The notes under the pieces: model-generated
The model's input: only the letters and a program-made list of their open reading frames with translations
What the model was told of the DNA's origin: nothing
The model's database searches: none
NCBI GenBank assembly: GCA_021790475.1
Contig: JAJYDU010000010.1
Span: forward strand, 1 to 33,157
Direction of reading: 5' to 3'
DNA length: 33,157 nt
From: Planctomycetota bacterium
Lineage (GTDB): Bacteria > Planctomycetota > Phycisphaerae > WQYP01
Made by a program: the position numbers and the translations under genes
Shown: positions 25,303 to 33,157 of the stretch, piece after piece
How the letters are laid out: every line of letters starts with the position of its first letter
Numbering within the stretch: the first letter of the stretch is position 1

Positions 25303-26247
25303 CTACTTCACGTTGATACGGATTCCCGGTGTGCCCACATTGGCAACCCATATCTCATTGTAAATTTTGAATAACTCAACCAATTGCATCGCCTTACCCC
25401 TGGATGAGAATTCCCCAAGCTCTGAGATGTTCTGACCGACGAATGATTCGACGGATGTCACCACGACCCGGCGCATGTCCACACCCTTCATGTCCGCAAG
25501 TTTATTTTTCCACGCCATCACCCGGTCATGACTGGCCAATAGCCATACTTCACGGTCATTGTCCTCCAGCGTTTCGGCAATTTGGGAGAGGTGTTTGTCG
25601 TCGGGTAAACCGACGGCCACTTCAATGGCGGCATTTTCGATCTCGAAATCACCCGTGCGAGTCATCAAGTCAGAATGTGATTTGCGATCGCTCTTATTCG
25701 CCGGCACAATGGGGAACTGGCGTTTGAAGCGGAGCTTTAATTTTGCGCCGACTAAATATTGGGCTACCTCGCCCGCCTTGCCTTTCCCCGCCGCCTGTTT
25801 CAATATCTCATGAATGACGGTTTCCGCGCTTCTACCCTTAATTTGGACATTCAGCGGCTCCTGTTCCAAGATACCACGGAGAATCGCCGCGAATTGGTCT
25901 TGGACAGAATTAATGCATTGGGTCTTTTCCGATAATGATGCCGATTCAAAACCAGCGTCTTTCAGTCGATCAAGCAGTTCCTGTCCCCAGCCGCCGATGT
26001 TGGAGGAGCGGCGGCCGTGGTTCTTATTGAGCGCTTCCAATTGCAGGCGTTGGTGGGCGCAAGCGCCGTATTTTTCGTGAGAATCCAGACCGGAACTGTT
26101 GGCCTTCTTATGGGCGTCGAGGCGTAACACGGGCCTCTCGCGCAATCGTTCAAGTAGCGCTAATGCGGCTTGCAACCGGGCGGCAATGAAACGGCCGCTC
26201 TGTCGCATTTGTTTCCTCAAAAAATCTTCGAGCTTGAGCGGTGTCAT
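25303..26247 (-). CDS. Putative type II restriction endonuclease (DUF4928-like)
   Basis: The 314-residue protein lies between a cytosine methyltransferase and vsr, the position of a cognate restriction enzyme. It resembles the DUF4928 family that travels with such methyltransferases. A strand-turn-strand segment GDFEIENAAIEVAVG (199-213) could carry the acidic residues of a PD-(D/E)xK-like core, and basic segments precede it (KLKLRFKRQF). The sharp ExK motif is not visible, so cleavage activity is inferred from context. It starts 6 nt after the methyltransferase stop with GAGATG as ribosome binding site. Its base composition looks less GC-rich than the surrounding genes. Confidence 0.72.
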   Translation of the reverse strand: MTPLKLEDFLRKQMRQSGRFIAARLQAALALLERLRERPVLRLDAHKKANSSGLDSHEKYGACAHQRLQLEALNKNHGRRSSNIGGWGQELLDRLKDAGFESASLSEKTQCINSVQDQFAAILRGILEQEPLNVQIKGRSAETVIHEILKQAAGKGKAGEVAQYLVGAKLKLRFKRQFPIVPANKSDRKSHSDLMTRTGDFEIENAAIEVAVGLPDDKHLSQIAETLEDNDREVWLLASHDRVMAWKNKLADMKGVDMRRVVVTSVESFVGQNISELGEFSSRGKAMQLVELFKIYNEIWVANVGTPGIRINVK

Positions 26248-26253
26248 AACATC

Positions 26254-27426
26254 TCAAAAGAGCATGGGAAGTGTTTTTCTTGAATTGAACATGGATGCCA
26301 CAGGTGTAAGGTAATTCTTGGCAATCCAGCCAACGGCGGGTACGCAAACGGCATCGCCGAAACCGAAAAGAGCCTGATTGAGCGGCACGTCAATCACGTA
26401 TTCATCAGGCGCCCCCTGCAGGCGGGCGCACTCGCGGGCTGTAAGGAGACGAACTTGGTATTTGCCTTTTCCAGCCTTGAATAAAATCTGTCGACCGCTG
26501 CCGCCTCGTGGAGTGCGCAGACATCCGGCGATACCATCCGTCCGGAGTTCGGCCATGCTTTTGCCATGCCGAACTCGGCGAAAGGCGGTTGCATACTGAT
26601 ACTTCTTCTGCCCGATCATCAAACGCGCGGCCATCAGATGGCGCTTGCTCAATTGTCCAAAGAAATATTCGGCGCGATCCCTGCTCCACCAATGAGTATC
26701 ATCATCGGGTAAGTCTTCAACAATATCCCTTAGCCTCAATTTTGGCCTCGGTAGCTTTGGCAGATCGCGCAGGTCCCAGTGTATGTGCTGATGGGCGTTG
26801 ATGAATACGGCTAACGATTCCGGTCTCGCCTCGCACACCATCGCCATCTTGTTGGTGGAATTCCCGCAATCGTTTTTTGCCACAACAAACAGGCGTGCGC
26901 GGCTTTGCGGCGTCCAATGAACGGCATCAAGGATGAAAGCATCTACGATGTAGCCGAGTTTATTCAATGCCAGCAATGCGGTTTCAAAATCTTTCCCTCC
27001 GTTCGCCTGCAGAAAACCAACGACGTTTTCCAGCATGATTAGCGGGGGGCGAAGTCTTCCTAACTCTTTGAGTATACGGATAAGCCCCCAAAAAGTTGAT
27101 GATTCTTTGCCGTTTAATCCTTCCCACGCACCCGCGATGGACAAGTCGTTGCAAGGGAATGATGCCGTGAAAAGTTCGCAAGTCGGTATATCATCAGCCG
27201 AGAGATTGTGGATGTCACACAACTTAAAATCCGTGCTGTCAAAATTAGCCTTATATATTTCCAACTTGTCTGAGTCAATATCGTTGGCGAATACAACGTC
27301 CCAGCCATGTTTTTCCAGTGCGAGTCTTACGAGCCCTATGCCGGCGAAAAACTCCGCCGCCCGCAGAGGTTGCCTTACGGACTCTCTTCGGCGATAAGAT
27401 TGCCTGGTCAGGGTTGCAATAGTCAT
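26254..27426 (-). CDS. DNA (cytosine-5-)-methyltransferase
   Basis: The 390-residue enzyme has the ordered C5-methyltransferase motifs: motif I AAEFFAGIGLVRLALE (23-38), motif IV with catalytic C92 in ASFPCNDLS, motif VI ENV (133-135), motif VIII QSRARLFVV, motif IX-like RLLTARECARLQGAPDEY and the closing FGFGDAVCVPAVGWIA. The target-recognition region between VIII and IX is about 125 residues, so it should recognise one short site, which cannot be read from sequence. AAGGAGAG precedes the ATG at 27426. It leads the operon with the putative endonuclease and vsr; the Vsr partner fits a cytosine-5 product. The motif IV variant PCNDLS differs from the common PCQ-FS. Confidence 0.95.
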   Translation of the reverse strand: MTIATLTRQSYRRRESVRQPLRAAEFFAGIGLVRLALEKHGWDVVFANDIDSDKLEIYKANFDSTDFKLCDIHNLSADDIPTCELFTASFPCNDLSIAGAWEGLNGKESSTFWGLIRILKELGRLRPPLIMLENVVGFLQANGGKDFETALLALNKLGYIVDAFILDAVHWTPQSRARLFVVAKNDCGNSTNKMAMVCEARPESLAVFINAHQHIHWDLRDLPKLPRPKLRLRDIVEDLPDDDTHWWSRDRAEYFFGQLSKRHLMAARLMIGQKKYQYATAFRRVRHGKSMAELRTDGIAGCLRTPRGGSGRQILFKAGKGKYQVRLLTARECARLQGAPDEYVIDVPLNQALFGFGDAVCVPAVGWIAKNYLTPVASMFNSRKTLPMLF

Positions 27427-27450
27427 TCAGGAACTCTCCTTGACTACCCT

Positions 27451-27483
27451 ATCATAAACATCGAACACTCTTCGGTCGAGTGT
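27451..27483 (-). promoter_or_regulatory. Promoter and overlapping palindrome of the methyltransferase operon
   Basis: On the minus strand, TCGACC (27474-27479) and TATGAT (27451-27456) are spaced 17 bp apart and lie just upstream of the methyltransferase. The perfect inverted repeat ACACTC-n7-GAGTGT (27465-27483) covers the -35 box and could be an operator. Confidence 0.45.
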
Positions 27484-27506
27484 GTGCGGTAAGTCCCCTG
27501 TCCTGG

Positions 27507-27642
27507 GGCGTGGCAATTTTTCCGGGCAGCCCTGGGAGCGCGGCTGTCCCCGGCGCTTTTACGCCTTGGCGACAGCGCGGCAGCGTTCGGTTTAAGTCCT
27601 GATTAGCGAAATTCGGCTGCTGTCCGGAAATATTGTCACGCC
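27507..27642. mobile_element. 136 bp member of the terminal-inverted-repeat family, copy C
   Basis: The left end (27507-27528, GGCGTGGCAATTTTTCC then GGGCA) is identical to that of copy A, and the right end (27621-27642) matches the consensus at 19 of 22 positions. The interior is unrelated to copies A and B, holding CCTGGGAGCGCGGCTGTCC and a GCGACAGCGCGGC block. It is therefore a second subtype sharing only the ends. It lies 80 bp upstream of the methyltransferase start, in the 334 bp gap before the OsmC-like gene; no gene is seen in that gap. Confidence 0.65.
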
Positions 27643-27760
27643 GAGCCAAGGCATCTGTGTGCGCTGGGATTGCTCCAACCAAAAAATCGTGTTACTGTGA
27701 AATCCAGTATTGAAAATTTCGCTTATTGTGGGCCTTTTCAGCCCGAAAGGAACTTTTCCG

Positions 27761-28156
27761 ATGACCACTTTCGCTCTCAAGCAAGTCGGGCCGTTCGCCA
27801 TTGACGTGGACAGCGGATCTTGGAAGTTGCGCATCGATCTGGCCCCCGGCCAGGGCGGCGGCGGTTCCGGTCCCGGCCCGACCGATCTGGTTCCCATCGC
27901 CGTTGCCGCCTGTGAAATGATGCTGGCTCTGCTCACTGCGAAAAAACTGGGGCATCCTCTTTCGGACGTGGAGGCCACCGTCACCAAAACCTATCGTACC
28001 AATCCCTCCCGCCTGGGCGACATGGATGTAACGCTTCGCAATGTGTTAAGCCGGCTGGACCCGCAATTGCACGAGAAAATCAAAGCCGCCGTCGCCACCT
28101 GTCCGGTGGTCAAAACGCTCGAACAGCCGCCGGCGGTGCATTCGCGGATAGAATGA
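27761..28156 (+). CDS. OsmC/Ohr family protein
   Basis: The 131-residue protein fits the OsmC fold: GPGPTDLVPIAVAACEMMLALLTAKKLG with the first redox cysteine at C51, and AAVATCPVVKTLEQ with the second at C114. The pair is the peroxidatic/resolving set of thiol peroxidases that remove organic hydroperoxides. The first cysteine lies in A-A-C-E, closer to the YhfA-like or general OsmC branch than to Ohr. The ATG at 27761 has AAGGAA upstream; an in-frame extension to 27710 adds a non-homologous leader. Confidence 0.85.
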   Translation: MTTFALKQVGPFAIDVDSGSWKLRIDLAPGQGGGGSGPGPTDLVPIAVAACEMMLALLTAKKLGHPLSDVEATVTKTYRTNPSRLGDMDVTLRNVLSRLDPQLHEKIKAAVATCPVVKTLEQPPAVHSRIE

Positions 28157-28238
28157 CGCCGGATGGAACAGCCTGGCGGCCCCGGCCGTTCCAGCTCCGC
28201 GGCGCTCTTTGCATCATCCGTATTTCCAGGAGCAGTCC

Positions 28239-28652
28239 ATGGCGGAGAATCGATTCGATCGCGGTCGGAAAAAGATGGAGGAACTGCACGGAACCTATGG
28301 TTCTTCCGTGCTTGCCCGACTCGATTTGGTCGCCCCGGATCTGAAAAGGTGGATCATTGAGTTCGCCTTCGGCGAGGTGTACTGCCGACCGGGACTGGAC
28401 ATAAAACTCCGTCAGATCGCCACGGTCGCGGCGCTGGTGGCGCTTCGACACGGGGGCGACGAGCTTAAGTCGCACATCCGCGCCGCGCTGAAGGCGGGCT
28501 GTTCGCGGCAGGAAGTAATGGAAGTTATCATGCAGATGGCTTTATATGCCGGCTTTCCCGCCGCCATCGGCGCCGTGGCCGACGCCGGCGAAGCTTTTGC
28601 GGAACTCGATGCCGGTCTGGAACGGCCGGCTCCCCCCGCTTCGCTGGAATAA
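28239..28652 (+). CDS. Carboxymuconolactone decarboxylase family protein
   Basis: The 137-residue all-helical protein matches the CMD family: KLRQIATVAALVALRHGGDELKSHIRAALKAGCSRQEVMEVIMQMALYAGFP. The AhpD-type CxxC is missing, so a peroxidase-reducing role is unlikely; it could be a lactone-decarboxylase-like enzyme of unknown substrate. AGGAG precedes the ATG at 28239. It starts 82 bp after the OsmC-like gene and is probably co-transcribed with it. Confidence 0.88.
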   Translation: MAENRFDRGRKKMEELHGTYGSSVLARLDLVAPDLKRWIIEFAFGEVYCRPGLDIKLRQIATVAALVALRHGGDELKSHIRAALKAGCSRQEVMEVIMQMALYAGFPAAIGAVADAGEAFAELDAGLERPAPPASLE

Positions 28653-28715
28653 GGTCCGTGGCGGAGACGCCCGGTTCGTCGCTTGCGCAACTGTTCACAG
28701 GGTGGGGATAGCGCC

Positions 28716-28730
28716 TTTTTCCGGGAAAAA
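28716..28730. terminator. Candidate bidirectional terminator
   Basis: The palindrome TTTTTCCGGGAAAAA lies in the 83 bp between convergent genes. T-runs on both sides fit a bidirectional terminator, but the GC stem is short. The TTTTTCCGGG core also occurs in the terminal repeats of the MITE-like family, so it may instead be a remnant of such an end. Confidence 0.35.
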
Positions 28731-28735
28731 TTAAA

Positions 28736-29437
28736 TTATTGGGCAGATGAGAGCCGCTGCTTGTGCGACCGCAACCACCGGCGCCACGGCCGGGCGTGCT
28801 GGGGGAATTTCCGGCCTGTCTGGCTTCGCAGATCATTCCATGCCGCCTGTACCACTGCTACGTTCCGATCGTCCAGCGCGGCGATCAGCCCCTGAAGCAC
28901 GCGCCGGTTTTTGTACGGCGCCAGCGCCGCGGCGCAATACACGCGCACCTGGGAATTCGAATCCTTCCGCAGATGCGCGAGCAGCTGCGGGATAGCCACG
29001 GGATTGTTGACGTGCGTCAGGGCCATCGCCGCGCAGAGTCGGACAAAACTCGACGTATCAGCCAGTCCCCGCACCAGCGTGGGCGCCACCGCCGCCTGGC
29101 CGGAAGTTCCCAGCGCCAGCAGCGCCTGGCCGCGAACCAGCGGGCTGGGCGCTGTTGCCGCCAGGGCGTACGCCTTCATATAAACCGGCTCATGACCGAA
29201 TTTCTGACGCGCCATCCACGCAATCGCCGCGCGCTGGACATCGGGGTGGGACACGTCGAACATGCGGGCGGCTTCCAGCGTAATCGGCTTCTTGTGCGGA
29301 TGGAATTTGTTCAGCAGGTTGTTGACCCATCCACTGAAGTTTCGCGGTTGCCCGGAATGGCATCCGGCCGCCATAAGCAACCAAACGCAGCCGAAAGTCA
29401 GCAGCCAGCGGCGTCGCCGCCGGGGCGATGGTTTCAT
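28736..29437 (-). CDS. HEAT-repeat lipoprotein
   Basis: From the ATG at 29437 the protein has 233 residues with a strongly basic n-region (PSPRRRRRW), a hydrophobic core and lipobox MAAGC (C26). The mature part is a set of HEAT-like helical repeats, for example SPLVRGQALLALGTSG, SSFVRLCAAMALTHV, NSQVRVYCAAALAPY and NVAVVQAAWNDLRSQTG. Such repeats bind proteins; the role is unknown. An alternative start at 29473 overlaps the murI stop by 4 bp and adds 12 residues, but the shorter form makes a normal lipoprotein signal and has CAGGTG upstream. It is probably co-transcribed with murI. Confidence 0.82.
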   Translation of the reverse strand: MKPSPRRRRRWLLTFGCVWLLMAAGCHSGQPRNFSGWVNNLLNKFHPHKKPITLEAARMFDVSHPDVQRAAIAWMARQKFGHEPVYMKAYALAATAPSPLVRGQALLALGTSGQAAVAPTLVRGLADTSSFVRLCAAMALTHVNNPVAIPQLLAHLRKDSNSQVRVYCAAALAPYKNRRVLQGLIAALDDRNVAVVQAAWNDLRSQTGRKFPQHARPWRRWLRSHKQRLSSAQ

Positions 29438-29469
29438 TGTGCACCTGCTTGCATGTCTGATGAATCTTT

Positions 29470-30363
29470 TCATGGCCGCTCCACCGGCGCACTTTCGAGC
29501 ACTTCCGGATCCACCCCTACCGGCGGTGCGATCGGCCGCCCCAGGAAACGGCCCGCCAGACTTTCAAACCGCAGGCCCTGGTCCGTCACGTAACAAGTCA
29601 GGCCACCGTCGTCCCCCCCGGGATGCAAAAGCCGCATTGTAGCCAGCCGCCGGCTGACCACCAAGGCGGTTTGATCCGCTGAATCGATTAAGGTTGTCGC
29701 TTCGCCCATAAACCGCTGGATGGCGCGCGCGAAAATCGGATAATGCGTGCATCCGAGAATAAGCGCCGGCGGATGGAGCGACTTGATTGGCTCGAGGTAA
29801 TCCGCCAGCACGGCCTGTACAATCGCGCTGTCCGGCGATCGGCCTTCTTCAATCAGCGGCACCAGCAGCGGGCAGGCCCGGCCCACCAGATGAATATTCC
29901 CGTCAAGCCGCGCCACCGCCAGCGAGTAGGCGTTGCTGGCGATGGTCGCCTCCGTGGCGATTAATCCAATAACACACGGACCGTTGGCCTGCGCCGCGCG
30001 TGTTACCCGCACCGCGGCCGTTGCGCCCGGAGTCAGCACGCCGATGATGGGAATGGAATATTCCGCGCGTAGCGATTCCAGCGCCGTGGCGCTGACTGTG
30101 TTGCACGCCACCACCAGCAGTTTCGGATTGATTTGCATCAAAAACCGCAGACATTGCCGCGCAAATTGAAGCACCGTCCGCGGCGACTTGGTCCCGTAGG
30201 GCAGCCGCGCGGTATCGCCGAAATAAACCAGCTTTTCCGCCGGCAGGCGTTGTTGCAAGGCCCGCACGACCGTCAATCCGCCCAGACCGGAATCAAATAC
30301 GGCGATTGGCGCAACCGCGGAGTCGTCGGTGGTTTGCGTGGCGGCGTCCATTGCCATGGTCAT
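29470..30363 (-). CDS. murI: Glutamate racemase
   Basis: MurI converts L- to D-glutamate for peptidoglycan synthesis in the cytoplasm. The 297-residue protein has FDSGLGGLTVVRAL (D24, S25), YFGDTARLPYG, catalytic C87 in VVACNTVSA and C205 in ILGCTHYP, with the two cysteines acting as acid/base pair. GGAG 5 nt before the ATG at 30363 supports the start. A 30-residue C-terminal extension follows the core. The downstream HEAT lipoprotein gene is nearly overlapping. Confidence 0.96.
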   Translation of the reverse strand: MTMAMDAATQTTDDSAVAPIAVFDSGLGGLTVVRALQQRLPAEKLVYFGDTARLPYGTKSPRTVLQFARQCLRFLMQINPKLLVVACNTVSATALESLRAEYSIPIIGVLTPGATAAVRVTRAAQANGPCVIGLIATEATIASNAYSLAVARLDGNIHLVGRACPLLVPLIEEGRSPDSAIVQAVLADYLEPIKSLHPPALILGCTHYPIFARAIQRFMGEATTLIDSADQTALVVSRRLATMRLLHPGGDDGGLTCYVTDQGLRFESLAGRFLGRPIAPPVGVDPEVLESAPVERP

Positions 30364-30735
30364 TGCGTCTCCGGGTTCGACTTTCCAAGCATGTTACACC
30401 GGCCGGCATTCGGCATAAAGCCGGGGACCGCCCAGGGGTCGCAACATTCCCGGTAGACAAAATTTACCGGTTAACGGCGTCATACCGTCGGACAAAATCC
30501 GCCGGGCGCGGTTATTTTTCAACTGAATCCCGGCGAGCCGGGACGCCAAGAGCGCGCAGTATATCATGCCTTCCGGTTACTCATGAATGACCGAAAAGTC
30601 TTCTTGCGATATGATACCATCCGGTTTGAAGCCCATCCCGGCGCGTCCTGCTGCGATCGGGTGCGGTTTGAAACCCGCCTGCCGGCCAGGCGGGCCTTAC
30701 GCAGACAGTATCCTGGACATCGAACGAGCGGCATT
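30364..30735. other. Intergenic region upstream of gmd with two GC palindromes
   Basis: No gene is supported here; an in-frame extension of gmd to 30583 lacks family similarity. It holds two near-perfect inverted repeats: TCCCGGC-ga-GCCGGGA (30528-30543) and CCCGCCTG-n5-CAGGCGGG (30674-30694). The second has the same GCCAGGCGGGC core as the hairpin at 6996-7012. Both could fold in the gmd leader. No strong promoter was recognised. Confidence 0.45.
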
Positions 30736-31773
30736 ATGAGTAAAGCATCCCCACGGGCATTGATTACCGGCATCACCGGCCAGGACGGTTCTTATCTGGC
30801 CGAGTTTCTTCTGGCCAAAAATTACGAGGTGCACGGCATCATCCGGCGATCCAGCGGTTTTAACACCGCGCGGCTCGATCATATCTACCAGGACCCCCAC
30901 GAACGCAAGCGGAGGCTCCATCTGCATTATGGCGATCTGACCGACGGCTCCTGCCTGCGCGAAATCCTCACCCGTACGAAACCAGACGAAGTATACAACC
31001 TGGGGGCGCAATCCCACGTGCGGGTCAGTTTCGACCAACCGGTTTACACGGTCCATACCGACGCGCTGGGCACGCTGATGCTGCTCGAAGCGATACGGGA
31101 CACGGCTTTGCCGATCCGGTTTTACCAGGCGTCTTCCAGCGAGATGTTCGGGAAGGCGGTGGAAACACCGCAAAAGGAGTCCACTCCCTTTCACCCGCGA
31201 AGCCCTTATGCGTGCGCGAAGGTTTATTCCTACTGGCAAGTCATTAATTACCGCGAGGCTTATTCCATGTTCGCCTGCAACGGCATCCTGTTCAACCACG
31301 AATCGCCGCGGCGGGGCGAAACTTTCGTTACCCGCAAAGTGACACGGGCGGCCACGCGGATCAAGGTTGGGCTTCAGGACACCTTGTTCCTGGGAAACCT
31401 CGAGGCCAAACGCGATTGGGGCTTTGCCGGTGATTACGTGCAAGCCATGTGGATGATGCTCCAACAGGATCAGCCCGATGATTTCGTCATCGCCACCGGC
31501 GAAACGCACAGTGTACAGGAATGGGTGGAGCTATGTTTTGGAATTCTCGATCTGGATTGGAAAAAGTATGTCCGCACGGACCCGCGATATCTGCGTCCCG
31601 CGGAGGTGGATGTATTGCTGGGAGACGCCGCCAAAGCACGCCGTGCGCTGGGCTGGACGCCGCGTGTTAATATCCAGGAGCTGGCCCGCATGATGATCGA
31701 ACACGACCTGGAACTGGCCGGGCAGGAAAAGTTGATTCAAACCCATAGTGTCCGGCCGCGCGAGTCCCGATAG
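30736..31773 (+). CDS. gmd: GDP-mannose 4,6-dehydratase
   Basis: Gmd converts GDP-D-mannose to GDP-4-keto-6-deoxy-D-mannose, the first step to GDP-L-fucose. The 345-residue SDR protein has [16 protein letters not shown] (11-26) for NADP binding, S134/E136 in [10 protein letters not shown] and Y158-x3-K162 in [12 protein letters not shown] as catalytic set, plus the RR-SS-FNT and [14 protein letters not shown] signatures. The start at 30736 gives the normal N-terminus. The stop TAG lies inside a palindromic repeat (31764-31785), so the last residues (PRESR) come from repeat sequence. The fucose synthase gene follows after 61 bp. Confidence 0.96.
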   Translation: MSKASPRALITGITGQDGSYLAEFLLAKNYEVHGIIRRSSGFNTARLDHIYQDPHERKRRLHLHYGDLTDGSCLREILTRTKPDEVYNLGAQSHVRVSFDQPVYTVHTDALGTLMLLEAIRDTALPIRFYQASSSEMFGKAVETPQKESTPFHPRSPYACAKVYSYWQVINYREAYSMFACNGILFNHESPRRGETFVTRKVTRAATRIKVGLQDTLFLGNLEAKRDWGFAGDYVQAMWMMLQQDQPDDFVIATGETHSVQEWVELCFGILDLDWKKYVRTDPRYLRPAEVDVLLGDAAKARRALGWTPRVNIQELARMMIEHDLELAGQEKLIQTHSVRPRESR

Positions 31774-31785
31774 CTGTCGGGTTCG
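31764..31785. repeat. Palindromic repeat at the gmd stop codon
   Basis: CCCGATAGCTGTCGGG with flanking GT and TTCG matches the polA linker copy (22169-22190) at 21 of 22 positions, in the same orientation on the plus strand. The TAG stop of gmd is formed by its CGATAG core. It could also act as a small hairpin between gmd and fcl. Confidence 0.6.
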
Positions 31786-31834
31786 CCGCGGACTTAAACA
31801 ACACGCGGTTCTAAGGCAATGACGGAAAAACACG

Positions 31835-32758
31835 ATGCGTTATCTGATCACAGGCGGGGCGGGTTTTCTGGGCCGTTACGTGCACCAGAAATTTCTCGAA
31901 ATGGGCGCCCGGCAGGATGATCTGATCATCCTGCGCAGCAAAGAATGCGATCTCACGCGGCAGGAGCAGGTGGAGCGGACCATGATCCGCTATCGGCCCG
32001 ACGTGGTGATCCATCTGGCCGCCAGAGTCGGCGGAATCGGCGCCAATCGCGAGAATCCCGGCCTGTATTTCTACGCCAACATGGCTATGGGCCTGAATGT
32101 CATAGAGACCGCCCGCCGGCAGGGGGTCCGCAAAGTGGTCCAGGTGGGAACCATCTGCGCCTATCCCAAGTACACCCCCATTCCTTTCAAAGAAGATGAC
32201 CTTTGGAACGGCTATCCCGAGGAAACCAACGCCCCTTACGGCATCGCCAAGAAGGCGCTGCTGACCATGTGCCAAGCCTACCGGCAACAATACGGCCTGA
32301 ACGCCATTTACCTGTTGCCCGTGAACCTTTATGGACCGGGCGATAACTTTGACCCGCAAAGTTCGCACGTCATTCCGGCTCTGATACGTAAATTTGTGGA
32401 AGCCCAATCCGACGGAACCGACCACATCGTGGCTTGGGGAACGGGGGGAGCCTCGCGGGAGTTTCTTTACGTGGAGGACGCGGCGCAAGCGATCGCGCTG
32501 GCGACACTCCGTTACGACGCCCCCGATCCCGTCAACATTGGCGCGGGGCGGGAAATTACCATTCGCGATCTAACCGCCTTGATTGCCCGGCTTTGCGACT
32601 TTGCCGGTCGCATTGAATGGGATTCTTCTCAACCCGATGGTCAGCCGCGACGATGTCTGGACACTTTGCGAGCCAGGGAAAGGTTCGGATTTGTGGCCGG
32701 AACATCGTTGGAAGAAGGGCTGAAAAAAACTATTCACTGGTATCGACTACAGGTGTGA
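31835..32758 (+). CDS. fcl: GDP-L-fucose synthase
   Basis: The enzyme epimerises and reduces the Gmd product to GDP-L-fucose. The 307-residue SDR protein has TGGAGFLG (6-13), [25 protein letters not shown] with T106 and C108 in place of the usual Ser and Cys, and Y135-x3-K139 in [21 protein letters not shown] and [11 protein letters not shown] are typical of the family. The ribosome binding site is weak; a different-frame ATG at 31819 is not the start. It forms an operon with gmd. Confidence 0.95.
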   Translation: MRYLITGGAGFLGRYVHQKFLEMGARQDDLIILRSKECDLTRQEQVERTMIRYRPDVVIHLAARVGGIGANRENPGLYFYANMAMGLNVIETARRQGVRKVVQVGTICAYPKYTPIPFKEDDLWNGYPEETNAPYGIAKKALLTMCQAYRQQYGLNAIYLLPVNLYGPGDNFDPQSSHVIPALIRKFVEAQSDGTDHIVAWGTGGASREFLYVEDAAQAIALATLRYDAPDPVNIGAGREITIRDLTALIARLCDFAGRIEWDSSQPDGQPRRCLDTLRARERFGFVAGTSLEEGLKKTIHWYRLQV

Positions 32759-32786
32759 ATACGAGCATCGCGAAAAGGACCCAATC

Positions 32787-33157
32787 ATGTGTAAATTTTC
32801 TCTGCTTCTGACGGTTGGTATATTGATGATCGCAATACCAAACCCGGCGACGGCGGCGACGGTACGGTCCCTTCGTTCTTCATTCTGTTCCGCCCCGCGC
32901 GTACCGCAAGCTTTGGGCGTCAATATTCATCTCTGGATTCCTCCCCGTCCCGGCGAAATGCGAATGCTCGCCACAGCGGGATTTCATTGGATACGTATGG
33001 ATTTTAAATGGAACACAACCGAAAGGATCAAGGGAATCTACGATTTTAGTTTTTACGATCAACTGCTCTTAACTATGCGTCGCTACCATATCCGGCCGTT
33101 GTGGATACTCGATGACGGCAATCCGCTGTACGACCACGGCCTGGCGCCGGCCACGGT
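32787..33157 (+). CDS. Secreted glycoside-hydrolase-like protein (clan GH-A, possibly GH39/PslG-like), 3' cut by window end
   Basis: The visible 123 residues start with a signal peptide (about 1-24, LLLTVGILMIAIPNPATAA) and continue with LGVNIHLWIPPRPGEMRMLATAGFHWIRMDFKW, then YDFSFYDQLLLTMRRYHIRPLWILD. This is the opening of a TIM-barrel hydrolase of the type found in GH39, GH5 and PslG-like proteins; the catalytic residues lie beyond the window. AAGGA 8 nt upstream supports the ATG at 32787, 28 bp after fcl. In exopolysaccharide loci such proteins trim or release polymer, which fits the GDP-fucose genes before it. Confidence 0.8.
   Translation, partial: MCKFSLLLTVGILMIAIPNPATAATVRSLRSSFCSAPRVPQALGVNIHLWIPPRPGEMRMLATAGFHWIRMDFKWNTTERIKGIYDFSFYDQLLLTMRRYHIRPLWILDDGNPLYDHGLAPAT

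Noticed and set aside
30375-30390. GGGTTCGAC resembling a tRNA T-arm
   Set aside because: No acceptor, D or anticodon arm can be formed around it; it lies in the leader of murI.
1-33157. CRISPR array, prophage or integrase
   Set aside because: No regularly spaced direct repeats, phage structural genes or recombinase genes were seen; the repeats present are dispersed and palindromic.

Overview
The window is a GC-rich bacterial chromosome segment with compact genes on both strands and no phage or rRNA genes. I saw no tRNA gene by eye. The gene style suggests a Planctomycetota (Phycisphaerae-like) or related PVC-group genome: glycoside hydrolases next to a sugar porter with a very large loop, many small HEAT and zinc-ribbon proteins, and short intergenic palindromic repeats. 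That assignment is inference; no marker gene here is decisive.

Layout. 1-1102 is mostly non-coding: the 5' tip of a minus-strand gene, a GC-rich tract, a MITE-like 152 bp inverted-repeat unit and a half copy of a second repeat family. 1103-3900 holds a membrane zinc-ribbon protein, an AraC-type regulator and a divergent phytanoyl-CoA-dioxygenase-like gene. 4039-6848 holds quinolinate synthase (nadA) and a 2-oxoacid dehydrogenase E2 subunit, separated by a 128 bp terminal-inverted-repeat element. 7049-12331 is a lipid-export-like module: a LolA-like carrier and an MMPL/RND exporter on the plus strand, converging on a lipoprotein and a PaaK-like adenylating enzyme on the minus strand. 12556-18717 is a glycan-use cluster: GH38 alpha-mannosidase, sugar porter and GH20 hexosaminidase.

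19009-24530 holds housekeeping genes: nuoC without other nuo genes, rdgB, polA and a MalK/UgpC-type ATPase. 24696-27642 is a likely acquired island: a cytosine-5 methyltransferase, a DUF4928-like putative restriction endonuclease and a Vsr mismatch endonuclease in one tight operon, bracketed by two copies of the terminal-inverted-repeat family. 27761-30363 holds an OsmC-like protein, a carboxymuconolactone-decarboxylase-family protein, a HEAT-repeat lipoprotein and murI. 30736-33157 makes GDP-L-fucose (gmd, fcl) and runs into a secreted glycoside-hydrolase-like gene cut by the window end, so it is probably the edge of a surface polysaccharide locus.

The most unusual signals are the 128 bp repeat family and its placement around the restriction-modification-Vsr operon, a second palindromic repeat that enters coding sequence (polA linker and gmd stop codon), the 69 bp tail-to-tail overlap between exporter and ligase genes, and a sugar porter whose natural N-terminus lies upstream of every normal start codon.
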